A stretch of 64,000 nucleotides of DNA from contig JBLDXI010000024.1 in NCBI GenBank assembly GCA_047495785.1, forward strand, positions 1,054,001 to 1,118,000. The letters run 5' to 3'. Every line of letters begins with the position of its first letter. The first letter of the stretch is position 1. Of the stretch, positions 42,914-53,802 are shown piece by piece. This stretch comes from Lepidodermella squamata (Eukaryota; Gastrotricha). Position numbers and translations under genes: made by a program. The notes under the pieces were generated by a model. It saw nothing but the letters and a program-made list of their open reading frames with translations. It did not search any database and was not told where the DNA came from.

Positions 42914-43151
42914 GGGGTTTTGAATAAATGAAGGATATTTGATTATACAATTTAGTCTTGATCTTGCTAAAAGTTGTCACTTCTTTTTGACCCGATGTCA
43001 CTTTGGCGTTATCAAAATTGTTGCGCACCCTGGCGAGCCAAAAGATAAGCAACTGGTTATAAGGCCATTTTTTGCATTTTTTTCAGCCCTTCATCAAAAT
43101 CTATCGGGCAGTTTATTGCTGATTCACCGCGTAATAAGATTAATTCTGAAT

Positions 43152-46069
43152 TCATTTGAGTAGTTCAGATATTTTAGCCGTACTCAACTTAATAATATCC
43201 AGTTCAGCAAGTATAGCAGCAGTGAGGCCACCGATGTATAGAATGTAGAGGTATATGGCGTAGGGCCGGCGTACGTAGAATCGCTGAATGATCGGAATAC
43301 CGATGTAAGATGAAATGATGACTGCCAAGAGTAGGCCGAACATAAGGAGCAACTCATCAGGAAGTCGAGCTCGGTATTCTCCTCCGCCGTTGATTGTTAT
43401 GATAAGCAGTGGCAAACCGAGACCGAGAAGCATGTCTGTAAAGTTAAAGGATCAAAATTGAAAACTTCTCCTTAAAATGAACTTACTGAATAAAACGCTG
43501 CTGAAACAAGCACTGATCGCCATTTTCGAGTAACCCTGTCTCGCTACAGTTGTGTCGTTGATGAAATCTCCAAGGCTGTTTCCCCAAGCCAAGAAAGACA
43601 GCGCGAGGATGGCAGGACTGATATTTAGGGCGACCCCGAAGCAGTTGATCAAATTAACGACTTCATTCGCGAATAAATAGATCCACATTGCAGTCGTCAC
43701 AAAGCCAACGACAGCGAAAACAATGTGATACCTTGGTCTCACAATATTCTTTGATGTGAAGAAAACCAGGAGACCTATTGCCAGGCCAACTAAAGCTACA
43801 ACGGCAGCTATCGGGAACGAATCGTCGATTGTTTCGGTGATAGTATTGAAAGCGAACATGATGAAGATCGGCATTGTTACGCAGTGAAGACTGTTCAACG
43901 GCCGGTTCCAATTCAAGTTGGGTCTTTCTTCGTCCAAAACTGGGTTCGTGAGCAGCACCAGGAATAAGATGGGAGCTTTGATGCATTGGAAAATCCGCCA
44001 GAACCAATTGTCTTCCTCCCAAGCGTCCATTTCAATAGGATTCAGGCCGACAAGCATCCATTTCCATAGAGGCATGTCTTCAATGACCTCGTCTTCATCT
44101 TCGTCCTCAGTTTTCGTGATATCGGGAGCTGATTCTACGACCGGGCTCAATGGATGGCTGTGATGAGGAGGCTGATTCGCGGTATTCGAGGACCGTTTCA
44201 GCGATAGCCGAGTCTCGATTTCTTCATCAGAAGACGATGACTCACCTTCTGGCATAAGGAAGTTCTCGAGTTTTGACAAATTTCTTGGCCGATTAACATC
44301 GCCATCGACTGTCAGAGTCAAAGCGCCAGGAGCTGCTAAACTGCTTTGCCTCCCTGCCGAAGACCGAGAATGCCGCGATGATTGGCTAGGTCTTCGTTCG
44401 ATGCTAAGCAGCATTTGCTCGCGAAGCCTCCTCGCCTCATCTTGCCTCGCTGAGTCGTGACGAATCAACATCCTCGCAACTCTCGAAATCTGCGTCAGAT
44501 CCTCCGGTTTACGATTATGAGCCCGGTGGTTGCTGTCGTCTACCTCAATCTCAACTTTCTTCACCGCCGCTGAATAGCTACGGTTACGGGTAGACGCAGT
44601 CGGAGATCCTAATGGAGTTGTTTTCGTCTCAGCTGTGTTGTAGGAGCTAACTCGCATTAAACGCCGATCTGAAGTCGTTAAATTGAAGAAAGGGAGACCA
44701 GGGGGAGCGAGGGTTGTTGGCGACTGAACTTCGACGTCATTGATTTGAATGACTGGGGGTTCTGCATCATTGACTTGGATGACAGGCGGGGCTATGACGT
44801 TGACACTTGGAATCTTAGCAACAGGAACTGGTGTCAACTCAATAGCAGCAGGAGGACTGTAAGGTGGCGGCATCGGCGGAATGTCTGTTCTCAAAGCGTA
44901 TGAAGCCGTGAGCATTGATGGTTCTGCAGCAGGAGTGGTCCCTTCTTTCTCTTGGCGCCTTTTCGCAGCCCAAGCTATTAGGCGTTTGTTGATCGGCGGG
45001 GCGGCTAAAACCGTGGTTAGGTAAACCACATACATGATCAGGAAAACTGGAAAATACAAAAAACATGAGCTAAGATCAGAGAAGTACTGCGGTTATCTTA
45101 CTCGAAGCCTCGATGATCGTGATCACGCCGTCCCAAATAACGACAAATGCTAAATGAATTCAATAAAATATGAATATTTTTCTTAAAATATTGACTTTAC
45201 CTGCAAAAACAGCAACAATGTAAAAAATCATTGTTCGCAATAGCGGCCGCTCCATTGTTCTGAATGGTTTGATCATGATAACAGTTGCCACGATAACAGA
45301 GATTGTGAAAGATCCTGAGCCGAGTAACGTGCCGTATAAGACTCCGACGTCACCATCTTTCATCGTCAAAGCAGCGGCTATAGATGTAAAAATGTCCGGA
45401 GCACCGTTGCCAAGTGGCAACAACGTTTCACCCTAGAAGGATGGAATCATCAAACGAATCAATGTTAAATTTGGTCGCAACTTACAGCCACGTTTTCACT
45501 GAAGCCTAGGGCAGAGGCGATTGCAGCAAGATTCGGAGTAAAGCTGAAATAGTAAAACAGTTGGATACCGACTCAAGAAAAAGGATATTATTACATCCGA
45601 TCCGAGGTGATAGCCATCGACAGAAGGAACAGCATGAAAGTAATTACCTAATGTTGCAATAGGATTTATCTCATGTTTGAGGCTTTCGATTATTTCTGCT
45701 TACATAGATTATATAACCCACGGCTTGCAAGTCTCCTTTGAAGGAGCAATGGAAGTAAATAGTGTAATTCACGTAGCCACTGTCGATAAAGCAATCAGGA
45801 TTAGCCTATATAGGAATTTGAGATATAGGTCAAGAACAAAATTAGGGGTAATTATTACCGATACAAAGTCACACTTTTCATCGATGCCTTCGACATTATG
45901 AACTTCATTGCAGTCGATGCCCTGTTATTAAGTTGAAAGAAATTTGCCGAATTTGCTGAATTATTCAGACTCAAACGTCAAATGGGTCGTCCGAATCGCC
46001 GGAATCACTCGCCACACTTGCTATGGAAAAAATTGCGATCAAGGCTACTAGCCATAGCCTTGGGATCAT
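43152..46069 (-). CDS. NCLX (SLC8B1)-type cation/Ca2+ exchanger, copy 1
   Basis: Nine exons: 45977-46069, 45859-45921, 45704-45805, 45595-45647, 45486-45543, 45201-45432, 45102-45149, 43487-45046 and 43152-43435; 830 residues. Signal peptide MIPRLWLVALIAIFSIA. The two alpha repeats are clear: GNGAPDIFTS near residue 131 and GNSLGDFINDTTVARQG near 705-721, the latter diagnostic of the NCLX branch. A large cytosolic loop of some 340 residues between them, in exon 8, is Ser/Pro/Arg-rich and probably regulatory. The family exchanges Na+ or Li+ for Ca2+, often at mitochondria. Most introns are 50-65 nt. A tandem paralogue lies upstream. Confidence 0.88.
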
Positions 46070-46522
46070 AGTCCTAGATTCAACAGAACTCGCCGTAGTA
46101 GTGTATAAAAAATGAGCGCTGTTGTAAACAAATAAGTGCCGCACTGGATCGCCCCTTTAAATAGATTATGCTTCTTTTTCACCACGGCAGTACCTAAACT
46201 TCTGCGACGTAATCGCGACAACGAGATAGAGCGCGCAGGGTTTTGGTAGTGTAATTACGGCACGCGGAAATGCTTTCTGATAAAAATGTGCGTAAGTAGT
46301 GTGACTTTTCGGGTATTTTTAACGCAATGAAATCATATAAGAACACCAGTAACTGCTTTACACCCTCCCTCTTTGGCCTTGATCCTCATTAAAAGACAAG
46401 GGTGTGACTAAGTATCGTCACTCCTTATCTGACCGGGACTTCACTGGTTTAGTCGGTCAAACTCGTTCGAAATTTGTCGGGCAAGATCATTTTTATTTAT
46501 TTACTTCCATTGTTAATATCAA
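46070..46522. other. intergenic between the exchanger genes
   Basis: Promoter side of copy 1 and 3' end of copy 2. GATA-type sites occur at 46278-46283 (TGATAA) and 46425-46430 (TTATCT). No gene seen. Confidence 0.55.
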
Positions 46523-49409
46523 CTAGCGATGTAAGGAGATCACATCAAGCTCAGCCAAAACTACGCAAGTTATTCCAGCGGCATATAGGACGTATAGGAA
46601 AACAGCGTAGGGCCGCCTTAGGTAGAATCCTTGAATGAGGGGGATTGCAATAAAGGAGCTGATAACTGAGCATCCCACGAAGCCAAACATGATTAGAAGG
46701 ATATCGGGAAGGACAGCCTAAAGAATTTTCGGAAATAGGATGATTAGTTTAGGGCTATTCTCTAAATTACCGGGACTCGACCGCCACCGTTAATTGTGAC
46801 TATCATTAAGGGCATTCCAAGCCCGAGAAGTAAATCTGTGTGTAAAACGATTAAATTTGAAGAATTAACTTGAATTAATTTACGCACTGAACAAAACGGA
46901 TCCGAAGCAGGAGCTAATAGCCATTCGTGAATAGCCTTGCCTAGCCACAGCCGTGTCGTTAATGAAATCGCCCAAGCAATTTCCCCAAGCCAAAAATGAC
47001 CTGAAAAATCCAATTATTTAAATGTTGGGACACTAAACACAAATTTACAGGGCAAGAACGCTTTGGCTGATACTTAGAGCTATTCCGAAGCAATTTATCA
47101 AATTTACAATCTCGTTAGCCACCAAATAGATCCACATTGCAGTTGTGCCGAAGCCAATAAAAGCGAAAACCTTGAGGTAATTCATTTGAGCAAATTATCG
47201 AAAAATCAGGTCAATCAAACTCACAACGTGATATTTTGGTCTCTCCGTATTTTTAGACGTTAGGAATACGATTACGCTCCCAACTAGGCCAATCAGCGCT
47301 AAGATTCCAGCTAAAGGAAAGACTTCTGCTACCATCTCAGTTGTCACTAAAATTTAAGGAATACAGTAAGCATTTTCGGTCGAAATTCGTCACTAACTAT
47401 TAAGGCAGAAAAGAATGAAGATAGGAGCTGAAATACATTGGAGGCTGTTTAGAGGACGGTTCCAGTTCAGCAACAGCTTTTCCTCGTCAACAATCGGATT
47501 AGTAAGCCTGACCGCTGCCAGAAGAGGCGATTTGATTATCTGCATAAATTTCCAAAACCAATGTTGCGTTCTCCATTCTTCGAGGTCGATTGGGTTTATG
47601 CCATCGATCAGCCATCTCCAAATCGGTCTATCCTCGACCGCGGGCTTTAAATCGCTTTCGGTACTTGAAATCGAAGTGACATCAAGTTCTATTCTGACGT
47701 TACTGCTCGTTGTAAGGTCTATCCTATCGTCGTCCGCTTCGTTCAACTCGACACCTACAGCCAATGAATTCCCATAAATGGCAGCTGGGGTGGTGGAGAT
47801 ATGCGCGATTGACGTAGTACGATCTTCCTCGGATTCGGAGGTTGACAAATCGGGTATGATCAACGCCTCTATTCGATCGCTGATGATACTGGTTTTCCGA
47901 GGATTGACCGAAGCTATCGAACCTTTTCTCGATGAATCTAATAAGGTCAGAGTTCTGGCTCGTAGCTTTTGGCTGTACTCCTGTTCCTCTGCTCCTTTCT
48001 TCATCAGAATCTTAGCTTTTCGAGATAACTGGGAATCTTGGTTAGGCAACGAAAGTTCCTGCCGATTTCTGACAGAAGCACTTCGTGATTTCGAGTATTG
48101 ATTCGGCGCCCCATCAACCATCATAGAAGTTGTCCGCCATCTCGGATTTTTCGGTTTATTCTGGGCGCTATCATCGCCAAGAATATTGGTCGCTAGATTA
48201 GCCATTGAGCTGATACTTGGCCGCGCGATTGAGGTGGCTCGAGTTGAAGGTAGATCACTTTCTGAAGGTATTCTAGGCAAAACTTGTCCCAATGTCACAT
48301 CTCCCTGATCAGTGCTGGGCAAATCAGTTTTTGTCACTTCTAAAATTGAAACTTTAAATTTTAGAAATTTAATATTTTGTATGAGACTCGCCTATTCCAA
48401 GGGATGAATTCATCTCATTAGCGATTCGAGCTTGGCGTCTTTTAGCTGCCCATTCGATTAGCATTAGGTTCAACCGACGTCCAAATAACACCGTAGATAG
48501 GTACACAGCATACATTATCAAGAAAACTGAGATGGAAATTGAAATTTATCGAAAATAGTGATAGGAATCATCCTTACTCGAAGCTTCCCAAACGTCGATA
48601 TATCCATCCCAAATCACTGCGAATGCTTTAAAAGGGCTTCATGATTTTTTCATAGGTAATTAATTAGAAGCTCTCTTACCACAAAATAATGCCATCATGT
48701 AGAAAATGAGGGTTCGAAGCAATGGCCGTTGCATAATTTTAAATGGCTTGATCATAACTACCGTTGCAACTATGACGGTTGTAGTGAAAGCTCCGGATCC
48801 TAATAGCGTTCCATAGAGTATTCCAACATCGCCGTCTTTAATCGACATAGCGGCTGCTATTGAGGTGAAAATATCAGGCGCCCCATTTCCTAAGGGCAGC
48901 AATGTCTCTCCCTGAATAAAATAAATTCCAGAGGTGATAAAATAAACTTAAAAAATTACAGCAACACTTTCACTGAACCGTAGAGCTCTTGAGATAGCTG
49001 TCAAATTCGGGATAAATCTATGAAATAAATTTACAATTTTTTTAGAATTTAAAACCGCGAAATAGCTCACATTTTATCAGAAATTACCGCCATAGACATG
49101 AGCAGATAAGCGAAAAGTAGAACTAGTAGTAGGTAACCCATGGGCTGTAATATCGGCCCACCAAAATCGCAATACAGAACTTCGACGTAGTTCACGTAGC
49201 CATCGTCGATGCCGCAATCTGAATCATCTCGCCTCACGTAATCACATTTCCCCGAGGAAGAATTAAACTTGTGAACATTCAAGCAATCGCCACCTTCCTA
49301 TACAAAAAATTTAGCGAAAAATACGTCGAAATCGATAGGATACCTCGTCATCGCCAGCTGCGAGGCATAATAAAGTCGAAATTACTGCGACCCAAAATAT
49401 CAACCTCAT
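46523..49409 (-). CDS. NCLX (SLC8B1)-type cation/Ca2+ exchanger, copy 2
   Basis: Twelve exons: 49344-49409, 49071-49297, 48960-49017, 48680-48911, 48578-48625, 48392-48526, 47398-48339, 47225-47346, 47049-47170, 46888-47000, 46771-46835 and 46523-46717; 774 residues. Signal peptide MRLIFWVAVISTLLCLAAG. Alpha repeat 1 is GNGAPDIFTS; alpha repeat 2 is GNCLGDFINDTAVARQG, with Cys in place of the usual Ser of GNS. The cytosolic loop is shorter than in copy 1 and divergent. Exons of 58, 232 and 48 nt match copy 1 exactly. The intron at 48340-48391 only keeps frame with a GC donor (AG|GCGAGT). Substrate ions are inferred from the family. Confidence 0.85.
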
Positions 49410-49860
49410 TTTCCTTTTTTATCTGATTTTTGAAAAATTAATATAATAATCAGCGAAAATTGAGTCTTATCTCTCTATTTAATCCACAGACTGCGGCGGT
49501 GGTAGACGATTAAAACTTTGTAGACATTAGATAAAACAACTTCAGAAAATCAAGATAGTTTCGTGCTTTATTTCATTGTCAAAAATCCATTAATAACAAT
49601 TATTCCATCAGAAATACGAATATAAGTATTGTGCGGCGTATAACTCTAAATAGAAAGAGTGATTGTATAATAAATTGAGCGATTAAACAATTTTAAAGGA
49701 AGCCCGTATGGGAGAGAGACCAGTAAGAGACTTTTAAAAAGGGCACAAATCGAGATAGGACGGTTGTGCAAAAAAGGCGATAGGCGATGTTGAACTTCAC
49801 AGGTAACTTCCATTATCCATATTCATCGAGTCCGAACCCTGAAAATAATTCCACATACAC
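49410..49860. other. intergenic with GATA-type sites
   Basis: Upstream of exchanger copy 2. GATA-type sites at 49419-49424, 49467-49472 and 49528-49533. It also contains the 3' flank of the four-CUB gene. The short plus-strand frame from 49787 is unsupported. Confidence 0.55.
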
Positions 49861-52841
49861 TCAAATTATTGGGAAAATTTGGTTACTTACGGTGTTGGGC
49901 GATACAGGAGATTCAGATTTTTCCTGCCGATCGTTAACAGGAATGTTGCTGCCGCAATTCCTTATCATTGACCTCTGCTCCTGAGCTGCGATAATCACAT
50001 GCGAATCCAATTCCTCATAGACCTGTTCGTTGGCTCTACATTCCGAATCGTCGAGATTTTTCAGGTAAAATATCGCCGTTTGTTGCTCGCGACGATGTAG
50101 CCATAAGAAAGCGCCAGCGGCAAATAGGAACAAACTGCCAACGACTGCGATTATTACGATACCAGCTATCAACGTTGGATTCAGCGAAATGGCTTCCGAA
50201 ACCTGGACATTATCATCTAGCTCTAACGCCTGTGTTGTCTCGGCTGAGTCTGTCGTAATGAATTCAGTTGTTGAATTGTTTTCCTCAACATCAGAAATTT
50301 CTGTAATAAATGCCGTTGTTTCGACTTCAACCGTAGTAGGAATCGATGTGGTAGTCGAAGCTATTGTTGTAGTCGTGGTCACATGAGCCACCGTGGTATT
50401 ATTATTCATCGGGACCAATGGATACATCATATTCCTGGCGTTAATTATAGGCCGAGACAATCCTACAACAGCCCATCGTAATTTGAAGCCGCCCCTTCGA
50501 CCGGAGCTATCGGTTCGGAAATGAACGAAACCATGACGGCCAGATGTGATGAAGTATTTGCCAAGAGCTCGCAACGAGCATTGTTTCGTCAGCGTTCTAG
50601 AATGATTCGATTCGCCGTCGTAAATCGATACCCAATCGTGCCAGCAAGATTCTAGTATAATTGGACGAATATTTTTCAAATTTCAATAAAGCCGGTAATA
50701 TTTTACCATGATGTTCCATGTCGATTTTCGAGAACCAAAATTTGAGTTTCGTTTTTTCAGGAGCAGTTAGCCGCCAACTGCAGCGCATGTTGTTGTAGTA
50801 ATTGCCACTCGACGGGTCGCGAGGGCTTTCAATTGCACCCTCCGTCTTGTTCTCTTCAACCTTAATTTCAATCAAAGTCTCACATGGCCCTATTTAAGCA
50901 AAAACTATAATTTGAACACTGCCGATTAGGAAATTGAATCTAACCAATAGCCGAAGTTGTAGATATAGGCATAAGTGTAGTCGGTGATTCGATTCGTGGC
51001 TTTGGAGCGTTATCTAATAAATTAAAGTATTTAATTCGAGTTCAGAAGTAAAAAAAATCCGGCTTAATAATAAATATCCTTATGCAATAAAAAGGACGCA
51101 GAATTTTCCCACGCACCTGAAACCATTTTTTGCGTGCAAAAAATCAAATAAATTAGCGCGAAAATTCTACTTCCTATTGCAAACTTAAGGACCTTAATAT
51201 AATAATTTTAATAATAGTTGAAATAAATATGATCATCAATTAACCTTGTGGTAGCCAGTGTAATTTGAATCCTTTGTACCGCTGAGAGTTGTCCGTATGA
51301 AAATGTACGAAGGCAAACTCTTGAGTTGTATGAAAATTTACACCCAAAGCACTCGTGAAGCATTGCTTAGTAAGCAATGTCGAATTCCGATCAGGCCCAT
51401 CGTAGATAGCAACCCAGTCAAAACACTCGCCAGAATCGCTTGTTTCAAGCTCCATTTCCGTAAAATACAGCCATATTGTCAGCGGTTTCGCGACTCGAAT
51501 CTGCCAGCCGCATTGTTCGTTATTCATGTACAGGCCATCTGGGCCCATATCGTTGGCAATCGACCCGCCATGGTCGCCTCTATCGGCGATATAACGAGTT
51601 TCCGTGCAATGGGCCGTATAATTTCGGGTTGGCTTAACAGCAGGCACACTTTTCGGGCCTTGCCTCAACCAGCGAAGTTCAAAGCCTTCATACTGCACCG
51701 AATCATCGGTATGGAACTGAATGAAGGCGTACTGCTGGGTGGTGTAAAAATTCCGCCCGACTCCGTTAGATGAACATTGTTTCGTTATTAATGGTGACGT
51801 ATTAGGCCTCAAGCCATCGTGGATAGCGACCCAGTCAAATTTGCACTCTTCGTCAAGATCTTCTACAACAGTCAATATCAGGCTTGGATAAATTTCAAGA
51901 AAAATTAGTAAAATTACCATTTGACTCAAGATCCAGTTTCGTAAAATAAAACCTATCGAAAAACGGTAAAAATAATTTATTTCTAGAATAAATCAGTCAC
52001 CTTATCGTAGATTCTGCCGGTACACTTATCAGCCACCCGCAAGTTTCGCCATTGAAGTAGAGACTTTCGACGTCTTTATCATTAGTAATATAGCCACCAG
52101 TTTGTTCGGCTCCAAGACCCGAAACGAACCGAGTATCAGTGCAAGGTGCTGAAATTAGGAATAATTTAAAAATTCCTGAAATTAATTTAAAAATTACCTA
52201 AAGCAGGCCTTGGCTTGACCAAAAGGGCATCGGGTGATGGCTTTGGCGCTGGAAATTAAAGAAAAAATTTTTTGGAAAAAATTCAGGGAAATGTAGTTAC
52301 CTTGCCGAGACCAGCGTAACCTGAAACCTTCACTTCTTCGCGTTGCATCCGAGAAAAAGAAGACAAAGGCATAAGGCTGAGTCGTGTGATAATGTTGGCT
52401 TAGGACGGCACGAGAACCGACGCATTGTTTAGCTAAGAGGGGCGAGTTAGGATCCGGACCGTCATAAATAGCCACAAAATCAAAACATTCACCACCCGCT
52501 AAAAAATTTGTGAAAAATTAATTTTTTAAATATTTTCTAAAATTAATAATTACCAGGTGATTCAAGCTCGAGTTGGATGAAATGTAATGAAATAGTAGCG
52601 CCGGGTGGGACAGCGATTTCCCAGCCGCATCGCTCGTTGTTGTAATAGAGTGAATCACCGTCGCGGTCATTACCTATAAAACCGCCGCCACGATTACCGT
52701 AACCAGTCACGTGACGGGTAGTAACACAGCGACAATGGGTTTGACCTACAAACAAATTAATGAGCTGTGAAGTGAGCAATTGATTGACTTACCGATCACG
52801 CCGAGCAGCGATATAAGTGCGATTAATTTTCGAATTTTCAT
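49861..52841 (-). CDS. four-CUB type I membrane receptor
   Basis: Ten exons: 52793-52841, 52554-52745, 52301-52498, 52198-52248, 52001-52148, 51919-51953, 51245-51862, 50945-51013, 50707-50889 and 49861-50651; 777 residues. Signal peptide MKIRKLIALISLLGVIG. Four CUB domains follow, at about residues 22-145, 163-300, 312-430 and 455-573. Each has the pattern YYNNERCGWEI, then ECFDFVAIYDGPD, then GFRLRW or close variants (for example CDWVAIYDG and GFKLHW). A Thr-rich mucin-like stalk leads to a membrane segment (about 674-699, AGIVIIAVVGSLFLFAAGAF) and an 80-residue tail with Tyr and acidic residues. Nearly all introns are phase 1. The 231-nt intron at 51014-51244 could hide one more small exon. 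Ligand unknown. Confidence 0.83.
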
Positions 52842-53802
52842 GCTTAGGTAATTTGCCTGAACAAATATGATATCAAGTATGGCAGTTAAAAAGTAAGACA
52901 ATGAGTCAAATAACGCAGATTATTTTGTGTAATAAATGATTAAGTGTTGCAACAGCTACGCTCTAAAAGCGAAGCAGCGTGCCTGGTGTAGCAAGCAGTA
53001 AACAGGAAACGAAAGCTGGTAATTATGCCTACTGTTACATATTATAGCAGGTAGGTATGCAAAATCGCGCGCAGCAGACAAGCTTATAAAAGTAACAACG
53101 CCATCCATCCATGCATCGAACACGGCTAAGAAGCGTGCGCCAAGTTTTGCAGCGCGAGCTCATAAGCGCGATAATGGTTTCGCGTTTCGCGCGAGATTTC
53201 GCAAGAAAATTCAACCCGCTCGCGCGCGCGCGGCCATTTCTAATACGTGCGCGTGCTGTAAAACAGCCGCCGCCTTTTGGCGCCGCGCGCGGTAATAAAG
53301 AAACGCTTTTCGAGCACTTCTTGTGTTTGTTGCCTGTTTTGCGATTACGTTGTTGATGTTCGAGTCAACTGCTGTCGGCTTTAAAACTTGTTAATAACAT
53401 TTCATTTCGTCGCTAAATACTATCATGCGAGCGAGAGCGCGCTCGCCGCATTGCTGACGACCGACCTGAAGAAACACGTTTTCGAAGAGCAGTGAACGTG
53501 TTAGAATAACAAAAGCAAAACAAAGGCACATGGAGAGCGCGCGAGCGTGTGAAGTTTTGCCTCTCAACGTGCGCCACACATCCGTCTATCACGTCTTTCT
53601 GCTGTTCGGCGGTGGGCGATAAATTGCGGTCATCACTGCCAAATTCAGGACAAATGATAAGACCGTGATGGATGGATTAATGCTCGGAGAGGAACAATAT
53701 ACGGCGGCGGATCTAATAACAACGATATACCTATTACCAACTTCAAGTCACCATTTTATTATTTGAGGTCAAACTGAACGATGAGCAACAAATTGTATGT
53801 TC
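52842..53802. other. intergenic
   Basis: About 1 kb including a GC-rich stretch with CGCG runs (53140-53300). A TATAAAAG occurs on the plus strand at 53085-53092, followed by an Arg-rich 81-codon frame (53111-53356) that I do not regard as a gene. The left part presumably holds the four-CUB promoter. Confidence 0.55.

Noticed and set aside
53111-53356. Arg-rich 81-codon frame after a TATAAAAG box
   Set aside because: The ATG sits too close to the TATA box for a normal transcript, and composition reflects the local CG-rich DNA. No signal peptide or domain.
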